A stretch of 64,000 nucleotides of DNA from NCBI GenBank assembly GCA_003216635.1, contig QCIO01000002.1, positions 1 through 64,000 of the forward strand. Direction: 5' to 3'. The stretch is from Prochlorococcus sp. AG-402-L23 (GTDB taxonomy: Bacteria; Cyanobacteriota; Cyanobacteriia; PCC-6307; Cyanobiaceae). The notes under the pieces were generated by a model that saw only the letters and a program-made list of their open reading frames with translations, was not told the DNA's origin and made no database searches. Both the position numbers and the translations under genes were made by a program. How positions within the stretch are numbered: position 1 is the stretch's first letter; every line of letters begins with the position of its first letter. Positions 39,592 to 49,035 of the stretch are shown here, piece by piece.

Positions 39592-40374
39592 ATGCTTCTA
39601 AATCTAACTGGCAAAAAAATTCTTGTGACAGGAATTGCCAATAATCGTTCAATAGCATGGGGTATTGCTCAACAACTATCAAAAGCTGGTGCAGAACTTG
39701 GAATCACATATTTGCCTGATGATAAGGGAAGATTCGAATCTAAAGTTAGAGAACTAACTGAACCGTTAAACCCATCTTTATTTTTGCCTCTTGATGTTCA
39801 AAATCCAACTCAAATTGAAGAAATCTTTAAAAATATAAAAAACAATTGGGGGCAAATTGACGGATTAGTTCACTGCCTAGCATTTGCAGGACGCGACGAA
39901 TTGATTGGAGATTATAGTGCTACCACTTCAGAGGGTTTTGATAGAGCTCTTAATATAAGTGCGTATTCGTTAGCACCTTTATGTAAAGCAGCAAAACCAC
40001 TTTTTAGTGATGGCGCTGGCGTTGTCTCATTAACTTATTTAGGATCAGAGAGGGCGATTCCTAACTACAACGTGATGGGAGTTGCAAAAGCAGCTTTAGA
40101 AGCTTCAGTAAGATATCTTTCTGCAGAACTTGGGCCCGAAAAACAAGTCAGAGTTAATGCAATAAGTGCTGGACCTATAAGAACACTTGCCAGTTCTGCT
40201 ATAGGTGGCATTTTAGATATGATTCACAATGTTGAAGAAAAGGCTCCTTTACGCAGAACAGTCACTCAAACAGAAGTAGGTAATACTGCTGCTTTTTTAT
40301 TAAGTGATCTCTCCAGCGGCATTTCAGGCCAAACAATTTATGTTGATGCTGGTTACTGCATTAATGGAATGTAA
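39592..40374 (+). CDS. fabI: Enoyl-[acyl-carrier-protein] reductase (NADH)
   Basis: Reduces enoyl-ACP in each round of fatty acid elongation. A short-chain dehydrogenase fold starts at MLLNLTGKKILVTGIANNRS, with the GIANNRSIAWGIAQQL cofactor loop. The active site has Y-x6-K in NYNVMGVAKAALEASVRYL, with the upstream Tyr in SLTYLGSERAIPN. The ATG at 39592 gives the standard 260 residues. An upstream in-frame extension to 39511 has no homology. hisB follows 20 bases later. Confidence 0.95.
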   Translation: MLLNLTGKKILVTGIANNRSIAWGIAQQLSKAGAELGITYLPDDKGRFESKVRELTEPLNPSLFLPLDVQNPTQIEEIFKNIKNNWGQIDGLVHCLAFAGRDELIGDYSATTSEGFDRALNISAYSLAPLCKAAKPLFSDGAGVVSLTYLGSERAIPNYNVMGVAKAALEASVRYLSAELGPEKQVRVNAISAGPIRTLASSAIGGILDMIHNVEEKAPLRRTVTQTEVGNTAAFLLSDLSSGISGQTIYVDAGYCINGM

Positions 40375-40394
40375 ACTAAATTTTTTGCATAAAA

Positions 40395-41000
40395 ATGTTA
40401 TCTCTAAGGCAATCTGAAATAAAAAGAAAAACGAATGAAACAGATATTTCTGTATTTATAAACTTAGATGGGAATGGGATTTCCGAGATTGAAACCGGGA
40501 TACCATTCTTAGATCATATGCTTCATCAAATATCCAGTCATGGTTTATTCGATTTAAAAATAAAAGCAATTGGAGATATCCATATTGATGATCATCATAC
40601 AAATGAAGATGTAGGCATCGCATTAGGCAAAGCATTTTCAAAAGCATTGGGAGAAAGAAAAGGAATTAGTAGATTTGGACATTTCTTTGCCCCATTAGAT
40701 GAAGCATTAGTTCAAGTGACATTAGACTGTTCCGGCAGACCACATCTATCTTATGATCTTCAATTAAAAGCTCCTAGAATTGGCAATTATGATACTGAAC
40801 TAGTAAAGGAGTTTTTTGTTGCCTTTGTAAATAACAGCGGTATTACTCTGCATATTAATCAAATACAAGGTAGCAATTCACATCATATAGTTGAGGCTTG
40901 CTTTAAAGCTTTTTCAAGAGCAATGCGAATGGCTACCGAAATAGATCTGAGAAGATCTGATTCAATTCCAAGCAGTAAAGGAATGCTGGAGAATCAATAA
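40395..41000 (+). CDS. hisB: Imidazoleglycerol-phosphate dehydratase
   Basis: Catalyses the sixth step of histidine biosynthesis. Metal-binding His-rich motifs are [35 protein letters not shown], and [20 protein letters not shown]. The length of 201 residues is that of the monofunctional enzyme, without the phosphatase domain found in enteric bacteria. It lies directly after fabI without a functional link. Confidence 0.96.
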   Translation: MLSLRQSEIKRKTNETDISVFINLDGNGISEIETGIPFLDHMLHQISSHGLFDLKIKAIGDIHIDDHHTNEDVGIALGKAFSKALGERKGISRFGHFFAPLDEALVQVTLDCSGRPHLSYDLQLKAPRIGNYDTELVKEFFVAFVNNSGITLHINQIQGSNSHHIVEACFKAFSRAMRMATEIDLRRSDSIPSSKGMLENQ

Positions 41001-41033
41001 ACTTAGAATTTTTTCAAATCAGCCACAATTCAG

Positions 41034-42557
41034 TTGATTTTTGGCGAAGATAGAAAGAGTAATCATTTTGTTGTGACTAATTTACAAGATAAAAAAATTG
41101 ATAAAATTAAAAGTTTTAATAAAGAAGATTGGTCCAGTGCGTATCAAAATGTAGAAAAGGAGCTAACTAAAGAGCCTCTAACGATTAGCAAAGGTAAGAA
41201 TATTAAAAATTTAAATGGAACATTATTAAGAAATGGACCAGGGATATTAGAGAGAGGTGGACAATGGGTTCATCATCCATTTGATGGTGATGGTATGATC
41301 ACATCCATAAAATTCGAAAATGGTCAGCCATTTTTAACAAATAGATTTGTTAAAACTAAAGGCTATTTGGAAGAAGAAAAAATAAATAAATTTATTTATA
41401 GAGGTGTTTTTGGGACACAAAAAAATGGAGGTATTTTAAATAATGCATTAGATCTAAAATTCAAGAATATCGCTAATACTCATGTCGTTAAATTAGGAGA
41501 TGAAATTCTCGCATTATGGGAAGCAGCAGGTCCACATGCAATGGATCCTGATAGTCTTGACACTATTGGTTTAACAACATTAAAAGGGATACTCAAGCCT
41601 AACGAAGCATTCAGTGCCCATCCCAAAACAGACCTAAACTCAAATGCATCTTCAGAACTTTTAGTCACTTTTGGAGTACAAACTGGGCCAAAAAGTACCA
41701 TTAGATTAATGGAATTTAATAATGCTGGTGCAAATTCTGGAGAGCTCATTTTCGACAGAAAAGATACATTTAATGGCTTTGCATTCCTTCATGATTTCGC
41801 AATTACAACGAATTGGGCAATATTTTTACAGAATGCAATTGATTTCAACCCTCTTCCATTTGTAATGGGTCAAAGAGGAGCAGCACAATGTCTAAAGTCA
41901 AACCCAAATAAAAAAGCAAAGTTTTTTATCATCCCCAGAGAAAGTGGATTATTTAGAGGTCAGCCACCGTTAACAATAGATGCTCCAGAAGGATTCGTTT
42001 TCCATCATGTAAATGCGTTTGAAAAAGATTCCAAAATCGTATTAGATAGTATTTTTTATGATGATTTCCCATCAGTTGGTCCAGACGAGAATTTTAGGGA
42101 TATTGACTTTGATAAATATCCAGAAGGAAAACTGAAAAGATCAATTATCGATCTAAAGAAAAAAACTAGTGAACTCGAAACTTTAAGTGAACAATGTTGT
42201 GAATTTGCTGTTGTAAATCCTAAAAACTTAGGATTAACAGCAACTTTTAGTTGGATGGCAAGCACATCTCAAAAGCTGGGAAACGCTCCACTTCAAGCAA
42301 TAAAAAAAATAAATTTAACTTCTAAGGAAGAGATTTCTTGGTCAGCAGGTCCAAGTGGATTCGTAAGTGAACCAATAATGGTACCATCAGAAAACTCATC
42401 AAAAGAAGATGAGGGATTTTTATTTATACTTCTATGGAACGGAGAAAGAAGAGGAAGCGATTTAGTGATATTAGACGCAAAAGACTTAAAAGAATTAGCT
42501 GTTTATGAATTACCCATTTCAATTCCTCATGGCCTTCATGGATCTTGGGTTAATTGA
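41034..42557 (+). CDS. Carotenoid oxygenase (RPE65/apocarotenoid oxygenase family)
   Basis: A non-haem iron dioxygenase that cleaves carotenoids or apocarotenoids. The four iron-ligand histidines are visible in IANTHVVKLGDEILALWEAA, GFAFLHDFAITTNWAIF, GFVFHHVNAFEKD and the C-terminal IPHGLHGSWV. GTLLRNGPGILERGG and WVHHPFDGDGMI are also characteristic. The frame opens with TTG at 41034; a GTG at 41073 (MTNLQDKKIDKIKSF) is an equally good start, giving 494 residues. It converges on rdgB. The substrate, possibly retinal-forming, is unresolved. Confidence 0.88.
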   Translation: MIFGEDRKSNHFVVTNLQDKKIDKIKSFNKEDWSSAYQNVEKELTKEPLTISKGKNIKNLNGTLLRNGPGILERGGQWVHHPFDGDGMITSIKFENGQPFLTNRFVKTKGYLEEEKINKFIYRGVFGTQKNGGILNNALDLKFKNIANTHVVKLGDEILALWEAAGPHAMDPDSLDTIGLTTLKGILKPNEAFSAHPKTDLNSNASSELLVTFGVQTGPKSTIRLMEFNNAGANSGELIFDRKDTFNGFAFLHDFAITTNWAIFLQNAIDFNPLPFVMGQRGAAQCLKSNPNKKAKFFIIPRESGLFRGQPPLTIDAPEGFVFHHVNAFEKDSKIVLDSIFYDDFPSVGPDENFRDIDFDKYPEGKLKRSIIDLKKKTSELETLSEQCCEFAVVNPKNLGLTATFSWMASTSQKLGNAPLQAIKKINLTSKEEISWSAGPSGFVSEPIMVPSENSSKEDEGFLFILLWNGERRGSDLVILDAKDLKELAVYELPISIPHGLHGSWVN

Positions 42558-42559
42558 AT

Positions 42560-43135
42560 TTAAGAAAAAATTTCAATTAAATCTGAAATAATTTTTTTTA
42601 ATGCTTTACCTCTATGACTACAAGAGTCTTTAATATCATTGTTCATTTCTGCGAAAGTTAATCTGGTAGAACTCTCCTCAAAAATTGGGTCATAACCAAA
42701 ACCACCTTTTCCTCTTGGGTTTAAAATAATATTGCCATGACATTTGGCCTCAGATTCAATAATCACTTCACCATTTGGAGAACAAACACAAATATTGGCA
42801 ATAAAGAAAGCACTTCTATTTTGAACTCCATCAAGTTCTTTTAAAACTCGTTCAATTCTCTTCTGATCATTTTCTGCATATCTAGATGAGTAAATGCCAG
42901 GATTACCATCTAGTGCTTCAATACAAATTCCTGAATCATCTGCTATTGAGAAATTATTTGTTTTTCTCGAAACTTCGCTCGCTTTTTTAATTGCATTATC
43001 TCTAAATGTCAGTCCATCCTCTTCAACTTCTAATGATTCTGGCTGGAGTAATAATTTACAATTAACTCCAGCAAGCAATTTCTTATATTCTTCAATTTTA
43101 CCTTTATTCTTACTCGCTAAATATAAATTTTTCAT
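42560..43135 (-). CDS. rdgB: dITP/XTP pyrophosphatase (RdgB/HAM1)
   Basis: Removes non-canonical purine nucleotides from the pool. Motifs are LYLASKNKGKIEEYKKLL, EEDGLTFRDNAIKKA, SIADDSGICIEALDGNPGIY, KGGFGYDPIFEE and the C-terminal DSCSHRGKALKKI. The ATG at 43135 (MKNLYLASKNKGKIEEYKKL) gives 191 residues; residues before it in the open frame are not conserved. The phosphohexomutase gene ends 2 bases upstream of its start, so the two are probably one transcript. Confidence 0.93.
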   Translation of the reverse strand: MKNLYLASKNKGKIEEYKKLLAGVNCKLLLQPESLEVEEDGLTFRDNAIKKASEVSRKTNNFSIADDSGICIEALDGNPGIYSSRYAENDQKRIERVLKELDGVQNRSAFFIANICVCSPNGEVIIESEAKCHGNIILNPRGKGGFGYDPIFEESSTRLTFAEMNNDIKDSCSHRGKALKKIISDLIEIFS

Positions 43136-43137
43136 CC

Positions 43138-44592
43138 TTATTTTCTGGCCAAATTTATAAAAACTTGACCCCACTCTAATAACTCATCTAAATAAGATTC
43201 TTTTGGTGCTTCACAATATAACCGTAAAAGAGGTTCTGTTCCTGAAAACCTAAAAAGAAGCCAAAAATTTTTATCAATTCTCAACTTTATTCCATCAATC
43301 TTTGAGATACTTTTTAACTTGTGATTATTAATATTCTCAGGAATATTATCTATGATAAATTCTTTTACGTTATTTTTTTCTGAATGATTTGGAAATTTAA
43401 TATCAATTCTTTTATAAAAACTTGGCCCAAAATCTTTTTGAATTTCATCTAAGGTTTCATATAAATATTGAGATTTTTCAGCAATTCCATTTAATAAAAC
43501 CATCGCTGCATATAGAGCATCTCTTTCAGGCATAAAGTCACCAAAACCAACTCCGCCAGATTCCTCTCCTCCAATAAATATTTTCTCTTTAATCATTTTT
43601 TCAGCAATATATTTAAAGCCAACTGGAAGTTCAAAAACATCTCTATTTTGACTCTCTGATATATTTTTAATAATATCTGAACCACTAACAGTCTTTAAAA
43701 CTGGATAAGAATTATTTTTAATTTCGCCCAAATAGCTAATAAAGTATGGGAGTAAATCTTGAGTACTAGAGTATCTTCCTTTTTCATCAATTGCCGCAAT
43801 TCTGTCACCATCACCATCAAATATAATTCCTAGAGTTTTCACTTCATTTGTTGAATTTTTCATTAGTATTTGATTTAGATCATCTACATAATTTAAAAGA
43901 GGTTCAGGAGGTTTTCCTCCAAAAAAAGGATCAGCATCTTTCCTGATTTCTGAAATAACTTCTAAATCATTAGAAGCAAAAATCTCAGCCATACAATTTG
44001 CAGCTGAACCATGCATAGAATCTACAAAAATTCTCAATTTCATTTTTTTCAATCTATTGGAAATAAAGTCAATATCAAAAAGGGATTTAATTCTATCTAA
44101 ATGAAATTTCTTAATATCTACCAATTGATTAACACCATCTATTGTTTCAATTGAATTTCCAAGCATTAATCTTTTTTCAATTTCACTTGTAAAAGATTCG
44201 TCAACAGAACATCCATTAAAGCTTTTTATTTTCAAACCCAGCCAATTATATGGATTATGACTTGCTGTAATTACTAACGCTCCAAGACAACCGACTTCTT
44301 TGGCATAGAAACTACAAGAGGGTGTTGTAACAACGCTATTAGATAAGATCGGTTCGAAACCACATCCTCTTACAAATGGAACTATTTGCTTGGCAAATTC
44401 ACAAGCCATAAATCTACGATCATATCCGATTACAATTTTCTTTGAATTAACTTCTTTATAGTATTGATAATTCAACTCCTGGCATGCAGCAACAACAACT
44501 CTTGAAAGATTGGATAGATTAAAATCAAATCCAATTATTCCTCTCCAACCATCAGTTCCAAATTTTATGTTATTTAACTTATCACCCGTCAA
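43138..44592 (-). CDS. Phosphoglucomutase/phosphomannomutase
   Basis: Interconverts hexose 1- and 6-phosphates for glycogen, sucrose or cell-envelope sugars. The catalytic serine is in VITASHNPYNWLGLKIKSFN, the magnesium loop is GIIFDGDGDRIAAIDEKG, the sugar-binding loop is GGEESGGVGFGDFMPERDAL and the phosphate-binding loop is LLFRFSGTEPLLRLYCEAP. The 484-residue length fits the alpha-D-phosphohexomutase family. Substrate preference cannot be read reliably from the motifs. rdgB lies immediately downstream. Confidence 0.92.
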   Translation of the reverse strand: MTGDKLNNIKFGTDGWRGIIGFDFNLSNLSRVVVAACQELNYQYYKEVNSKKIVIGYDRRFMACEFAKQIVPFVRGCGFEPILSNSVVTTPSCSFYAKEVGCLGALVITASHNPYNWLGLKIKSFNGCSVDESFTSEIEKRLMLGNSIETIDGVNQLVDIKKFHLDRIKSLFDIDFISNRLKKMKLRIFVDSMHGSAANCMAEIFASNDLEVISEIRKDADPFFGGKPPEPLLNYVDDLNQILMKNSTNEVKTLGIIFDGDGDRIAAIDEKGRYSSTQDLLPYFISYLGEIKNNSYPVLKTVSGSDIIKNISESQNRDVFELPVGFKYIAEKMIKEKIFIGGEESGGVGFGDFMPERDALYAAMVLLNGIAEKSQYLYETLDEIQKDFGPSFYKRIDIKFPNHSEKNNVKEFIIDNIPENINNHKLKSISKIDGIKLRIDKNFWLLFRFSGTEPLLRLYCEAPKESYLDELLEWGQVFINLARK

Positions 44593-44672
44593 TTTTAAAA
44601 GTTCCTTGATTTCTTATAATTGTTTATATTAATTTAAATAAGGAAATTTTAAAACCGCCTTAAAAAAATAAT

Positions 44673-46076
44673 TTGAATTCTCTTCATTTAAAAAGTTTTA
44701 TAAGATGCAAAAGAAAAGCATGGCTTGATTTTAAGGGTAAAAAATCTTATCAAGTTTGGTCTCCGCATAAAGCTATAGATAAAATTAAGCAGTTTCAAAT
44801 TTTCTCTGAATTTTGTAATAGTGAAATATATACAGGATTAAAAGCCTGTGAAAATGGTTATCAAGGGGTAATTGGATTAAAAATCAAAGGGAATCTTTTC
44901 CAAAATATTAATGCAGAGATACGTCCACAATTACTTGTAAAGACTAAAGGTAAAAGTAAATGGGGGCAATATAAATATTTACCTGCAGTTTATAAGTTAG
45001 GCCACAGAACCACTAAAGAACATTTATTAGACTTAGCGTTTAGTTCTATGCTGTTGGAATCTTTTCAAGAATCTAAAATTGAGAAAGGATTAGTTATTTC
45101 AAGTTTTGATAAAAAAGTTAATGTTGAAGAAATTTATTTAAATAAAAAATTAAGAAAAAAAGTTTTGAATGTTTTATTAAATTTGAATGAATGTTTAGAG
45201 GGATTTATCCCAGAAATAACTCAAGATAGAAAAAAATGTACTATTTGTTCATGGCAAAAATTTTGTGACAAAGAAGCAAAAGAGAATGGATATCTAACAG
45301 ATATAGATGGAATAGGATCCAAAACAGCCTCATTACTCATAACAAATGGAATATCTGATACCCAAACATTAGCTTCGTATAGCGAAAAACAACTTGGAGA
45401 GAAACTACCTAAATTCAACGAACAAAAATATGAAAAAGCGTCCGTATTTGTAAAGCAAGCACAAGCTTATATTTCTGGAGAACCATATCGCATTTCCAAT
45501 AAAAATGATACTAACGATCTACTAGAAAAAACATGTTCGGGATTTTATATATTTGATATTGAGTCAAATCCAGATGATAAGCATGACTTTTTGTATGGTT
45601 TTTTAAAAATAAATAATTTGTTTACAAAAAAAGAAGATCTTATTTATAAACCAATTTTAAATCTAAAAAACAATAAAGAAGAATCTTACAGAAAAATTAT
45701 TGAAATACTTTTTTTACAAAAGGAATGGCCAGTTTTACACTACGGAGAAACCGAAAAAATAGCAATAATTAATATTGCTAAAAACCTAAATTTTAGTGTT
45801 GAAGAAATTGCTTCACTTGCCTCAAGATTTATAGACTTACATACCTTAATAAGAAAGTCTTGGATATTACCATTAAAAAACTATGGCTTAAAAACTGTTT
45901 CTAATTGGCTTGGATTTGAATGGATGCAGAAAAATGTAAGCGGCTCGAAAGCCCTTTTTTGGTGGATTCAATATCAAATTACAGAAAACGAAATATTTTT
46001 AAAAAAAATTATCCAATATAACAAAGATGATTGTTTGGCTACTCTAGCAATTGCAGAATATTTAATCAAAAATTAA
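44673..46076 (+). CDS. TM0106-family RecB-like nuclease with RNase H-like domain
   Basis: A 467-residue protein of the TM0106/RecB-like family. The N-terminal half has the four cysteines of an iron-sulfur nuclease: C12 in FIRCKRKAWLDF, then CTICSWQKFC (C189, C192, C198). A helix-hairpin-helix segment follows (YLTDIDGIGSKTASLLITNG). The C-terminal half is a DEDD-type exonuclease fold, with FDIESNPDD (D295, E297) and IQYNKDDCLATLAIAEYL near the end. The expected PD-(D/E)xK residues of the first domain seem altered (RPQLLVK, AVYKLG). Start TTG at 44673. Its biological substrate is unknown. It abuts ygfZ end to end. Confidence 0.85.
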   Translation: MNSLHLKSFIRCKRKAWLDFKGKKSYQVWSPHKAIDKIKQFQIFSEFCNSEIYTGLKACENGYQGVIGLKIKGNLFQNINAEIRPQLLVKTKGKSKWGQYKYLPAVYKLGHRTTKEHLLDLAFSSMLLESFQESKIEKGLVISSFDKKVNVEEIYLNKKLRKKVLNVLLNLNECLEGFIPEITQDRKKCTICSWQKFCDKEAKENGYLTDIDGIGSKTASLLITNGISDTQTLASYSEKQLGEKLPKFNEQKYEKASVFVKQAQAYISGEPYRISNKNDTNDLLEKTCSGFYIFDIESNPDDKHDFLYGFLKINNLFTKKEDLIYKPILNLKNNKEESYRKIIEILFLQKEWPVLHYGETEKIAIINIAKNLNFSVEEIASLASRFIDLHTLIRKSWILPLKNYGLKTVSNWLGFEWMQKNVSGSKALFWWIQYQITENEIFLKKIIQYNKDDCLATLAIAEYLIKN

Positions 46077-46913
46077 TTAAAGAAAAATTGATCCTACAGA
46101 TTTATTAATAATAATTTTTCCAAAAATTTCTGAAAAAAAATAACTTCCTTCCTCTAAATATTTTCTTTTTATCATTGCTAAACCTTTTATTTGAGAATTT
46201 GATTTAAAAAAACTAGTAATTTTGCCTACAGAAATGTCCTTGGCAGAATTTATATATAAATTTTTATCTTCAACGTCAAAATTCAAATTAGATTCAAATG
46301 ATTTCCAAATTCTTATTTCCTGTTTTAAAGAAGAAACATTTTTTATTTTTGACATTGTTTCTTGTCCTAAATAACAACCTTTATTAAAATCTATAAGATC
46401 TTGTAATCCAAGTTCAAGTGGATTATTTTTTCCGTTTATTTCCATTTCTAATGAGGGTATTGCCTGATTAATCTTCCAAAGTTTTAAATCATTGGGATCT
46501 AGTAAATTTAGTTTATTTTTATATATTTGAAATTCTTTATCTTCTGTTTTGAAGAAAATAGGCTGGTAAGTTCTCCATGAACTAGATTCATCAATTTCCT
46601 GAATTCTATTTATCAAGAAAGGTTCACTTAGAAGTATATCGTCCGCTGGAAAAATAATTTGATTAAAGTAATCAATTATTTCATTAGTGTTACCCGCCAA
46701 GATAATTACTTCTAAGTTTCTTTCTAAAAAAATAATTTCAATTAAAGACCTTAGAACTCCATTTGGAGTTAACCAACAAGTTTTGATAACTTTATTTTCT
46801 GAATCAAGAATATTACCAGTTGTTATTCCATTCAAAAATTTCCTGGCATCTTTTCCAGTAATAGAAAAACAATCAAATTTTTCAAGCCAAAACTTTTTTT
46901 TTATCTCTTGCAT
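46077..46913 (-). CDS. ygfZ: Folate-binding protein YgfZ
   Basis: A GcvT-like tetrahydrofolate-binding protein that supports assembly or repair of certain iron-sulfur proteins. The signature KGCYLGQE is present in DFNKGCYLGQETMSKI, with the conserved Cys. The N-terminal GcvT fold is seen in FSITGKDARKFLNGITTGNI and PFLINRIQEID. The 278-residue length is slightly short for the family. pyrE lies 10 bases upstream on the same strand, so they may be co-transcribed. Confidence 0.9.
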   Translation of the reverse strand: MQEIKKKFWLEKFDCFSITGKDARKFLNGITTGNILDSENKVIKTCWLTPNGVLRSLIEIIFLERNLEVIILAGNTNEIIDYFNQIIFPADDILLSEPFLINRIQEIDESSSWRTYQPIFFKTEDKEFQIYKNKLNLLDPNDLKLWKINQAIPSLEMEINGKNNPLELGLQDLIDFNKGCYLGQETMSKIKNVSSLKQEIRIWKSFESNLNFDVEDKNLYINSAKDISVGKITSFFKSNSQIKGLAMIKRKYLEEGSYFFSEIFGKIIINKSVGSIFL

Positions 46914-46923
46914 TTTGAAATAA

Positions 46924-47484
46924 TTATAAAAAGTCTTTTATTGTAAAAAGACTCTTTAATTTAACATTTTCATCTTCAAGGGCTTCTAATCCACCTTCTT
47001 GCCTATCAACTATAGACAAAACTTCCTCAACAACATAATTATTTTCGCGTAACTTTGTTATAGCTTTTATAACTGAACCAGCAGTTGTAACGACATCCTC
47101 TAAGACAGTTACCAAAGTTCCTTCTTCTAATGTAGGACCCTCTATTCCAGCTTTGGTACCGTATTTTTTGATTTCTTTGCGAATTATTAAACCATTAAGG
47201 TCTAGGCCATGCAAAGCTGCTTTGACAATTAATCCACTTACTATAGGGTCTGCACCTAATGTCAATCCTGCTACAGCTTTTGACCTTGAGTCCTTTAACT
47301 CTAAAAATAAATCACTTATTAAGTTTAAGCCTTCGCCATTTAATGATACTGGTTTACAGTTCAGGTAATGACTGCTTTTTTTTCCTGAAGATAAAGTGAA
47401 GTTTCCTTTCTTGTAAGATTTTTCAATTAACTTTTTTAACAATTTTGCTTTATTTAAATCATACTTATCCGAAAATTTGCCCAT
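46924..47484 (-). CDS. pyrE: Orotate phosphoribosyltransferase
   Basis: Makes orotidine monophosphate from orotate and PRPP in pyrimidine synthesis. The PRPP-binding loop is [59 protein letters not shown] and [20 protein letters not shown] are also typical. The 186-residue length is normal. Upstream gene of the ygfZ pair and divergent from tRNA-Met. Confidence 0.95.
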   Translation of the reverse strand: MGKFSDKYDLNKAKLLKKLIEKSYKKGNFTLSSGKKSSHYLNCKPVSLNGEGLNLISDLFLELKDSRSKAVAGLTLGADPIVSGLIVKAALHGLDLNGLIIRKEIKKYGTKAGIEGPTLEEGTLVTVLEDVVTTAGSVIKAITKLRENNYVVEEVLSIVDRQEGGLEALEDENVKLKSLFTIKDFL

Positions 47485-47625
47485 TAGTAAAAGTTAAATT
47501 TATATTTAAAGATTAGAAGAAAAAAAAGAAATCTCACAAAAACTTCCTAATGAGGTGTTTTTTGAAATATTATTTTTATATTGTATATTGAAATTCAATG
47601 TAATTAAAATTACATAAATACCTTT

Positions 47626-47698
47626 GGGGGTGTAGCAATCTGGTGAATGCACCAAACTCATAATTTGGCTAAGGCGAGTTCGATCCTCGCCACCCCCA
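47626..47698 (+). tRNA. trnM: tRNA with CAU anticodon, probably Met (elongator)
   Basis: A 73-base cloverleaf with acceptor GGGGGTG paired to CACCCCC, anticodon stem CCAAA/TTTGG and loop CTCATAA (CAU), T loop GTTCGATCC and discriminator A. It lacks the GGG/CCC anticodon-stem pairs and the unpaired first base of initiator tRNA, so it is not fMet. A tRNA-Ile2 whose C34 becomes lysidine cannot be separated from elongator Met by eye. A minus-strand open frame crossing this gene is an artefact. Confidence 0.85.
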
Positions 47699-47716
47699 TT
47701 ATTCATTTGTCATTGA

Positions 47717-48985
47717 ATGAAAATAACTCTACTTTTATTTCTTTTATTTTTCCCAGCTTTTTTCGCAGCTAGTGAACTCTCTTTTTTATTAATAAGACCA
47801 AGTAAAGTTTTAAGATTAATAGAAGAAAAAAAGAAAGGAGCATTTTCAATTTTAAAAATTCAAAAACGCTTTAGATCTTCATTAATTGCTTCTCAATTTG
47901 GAGTAACGATTTCATTAATTGCAATTGGATGGCTAAGCAATAACTTGGCTAATGATTATTGGAAAAGCAATATTTTGTCAAATAGATTTTATGATCTTCT
48001 ATTATTTTTATTTGTTGTTTTAATTGTTACTCTTGTTTCTGGACTAATTCCTAAAGCCCTAGTAATTAACAATCCAGAATCTGCCGCATTAAGGTTAACC
48101 ACAATATTTGATGCCGTTAGAAAAGCTATGAATCCCGTAGTTAAGACAATAGAATTCTTTGCTAGTGCCTGTTTAGGCTTGTTCAATTTAAATAACAAAT
48201 GGGATTCCTTAAACTCGGGTTTATCCGCAGGAGAATTAGAAACTCTTATAGAAACAGATAATGTAACAGGTTTAAAACCAGATGAGAAGAATATTCTTGA
48301 AGGAGTTTTTGCTCTAAAAGATACACAGGTTAAAGAAGTAATGATTCCAAGATCTGAGATGGTAACTTTGCCAAAAAATATAACCTTTTCAGAACTTATG
48401 AAACAAGTAGATAAAACTCGACATGCTCGCTTCTTTGTGATTGGTGAGTCTTTAGATGATGTATTAGGAGTATTAGATTTGCGTTATCTAGCTAATCCAA
48501 TATCAAAAGGTGAAATGGAGGCCGATACATTATTAGAGCCATTCCTCTTACCAGTGACAAAGATAATAGAAACATGTTCACTAGCAGAAATATTTCCAAT
48601 AGTAAGAGACTATAATCCTTTCTTACTAGTAGTTGATGAACACGGTGGGACAGAGGGACTTATAACTGCAGCTGATCTAAATGGCGAAATAGTTGGAGAG
48701 GAAATGCTCAACAATAGAATTTATTCAGACATGAGAATGTTAGATAATTTCTCTAAAAAATGGTCAATAGCAGGAAAATCAGAAATTATTGAAATCAACA
48801 AGAAGTTAGGATGTTCTATTCCAGAAGGTGCAGATTATCATACCCTTGCTGGATTTTTGCTAGAAAAATTTCAAATGGTTCCAAAAATTGGCGACGTTTT
48901 AGATTTTAATTACATTAAATTTGAAGTTATTTCTATGTCAGGTCCAAAAATCGATCGTGTTAAAATAATTCTTCCCAAAATCTAA
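47717..48985 (+). CDS. CNNM/CorC-type membrane protein with CBS domains
   Basis: A membrane protein of the hemolysin C/CorC/CNNM family, probably involved in magnesium or other ion homeostasis. The N-terminal 150 residues form a DUF21 domain with several helices, opening with LLLFLLFFPAFFAASELSFL and then ASQFGVTISLIAIGWLSNNL. A CBS pair follows (VKEVMIPRSEMVTLPK; FLLVVDEHGGTEGLITAADL). The C-terminal CorC_HlyC domain is KKWSIAGKSEIIEINKKLG and PEGADYHTLAGFLLEKFQMV. The 422-residue length is typical. The ion transported is not shown. Confidence 0.92.
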   Translation: MKITLLLFLLFFPAFFAASELSFLLIRPSKVLRLIEEKKKGAFSILKIQKRFRSSLIASQFGVTISLIAIGWLSNNLANDYWKSNILSNRFYDLLLFLFVVLIVTLVSGLIPKALVINNPESAALRLTTIFDAVRKAMNPVVKTIEFFASACLGLFNLNNKWDSLNSGLSAGELETLIETDNVTGLKPDEKNILEGVFALKDTQVKEVMIPRSEMVTLPKNITFSELMKQVDKTRHARFFVIGESLDDVLGVLDLRYLANPISKGEMEADTLLEPFLLPVTKIIETCSLAEIFPIVRDYNPFLLVVDEHGGTEGLITAADLNGEIVGEEMLNNRIYSDMRMLDNFSKKWSIAGKSEIIEINKKLGCSIPEGADYHTLAGFLLEKFQMVPKIGDVLDFNYIKFEVISMSGPKIDRVKIILPKI

Positions 48986-49035
48986 ATGTGACTCCCTATA
49001 GAGGATAATGATAATAAATATATGGATTTGAAATT

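Noticed and set aside
47506-47706. Minus-strand open frame of 66 codons
   Set aside because: It runs across the tRNA with CAU anticodon and shows no protein-like pattern.
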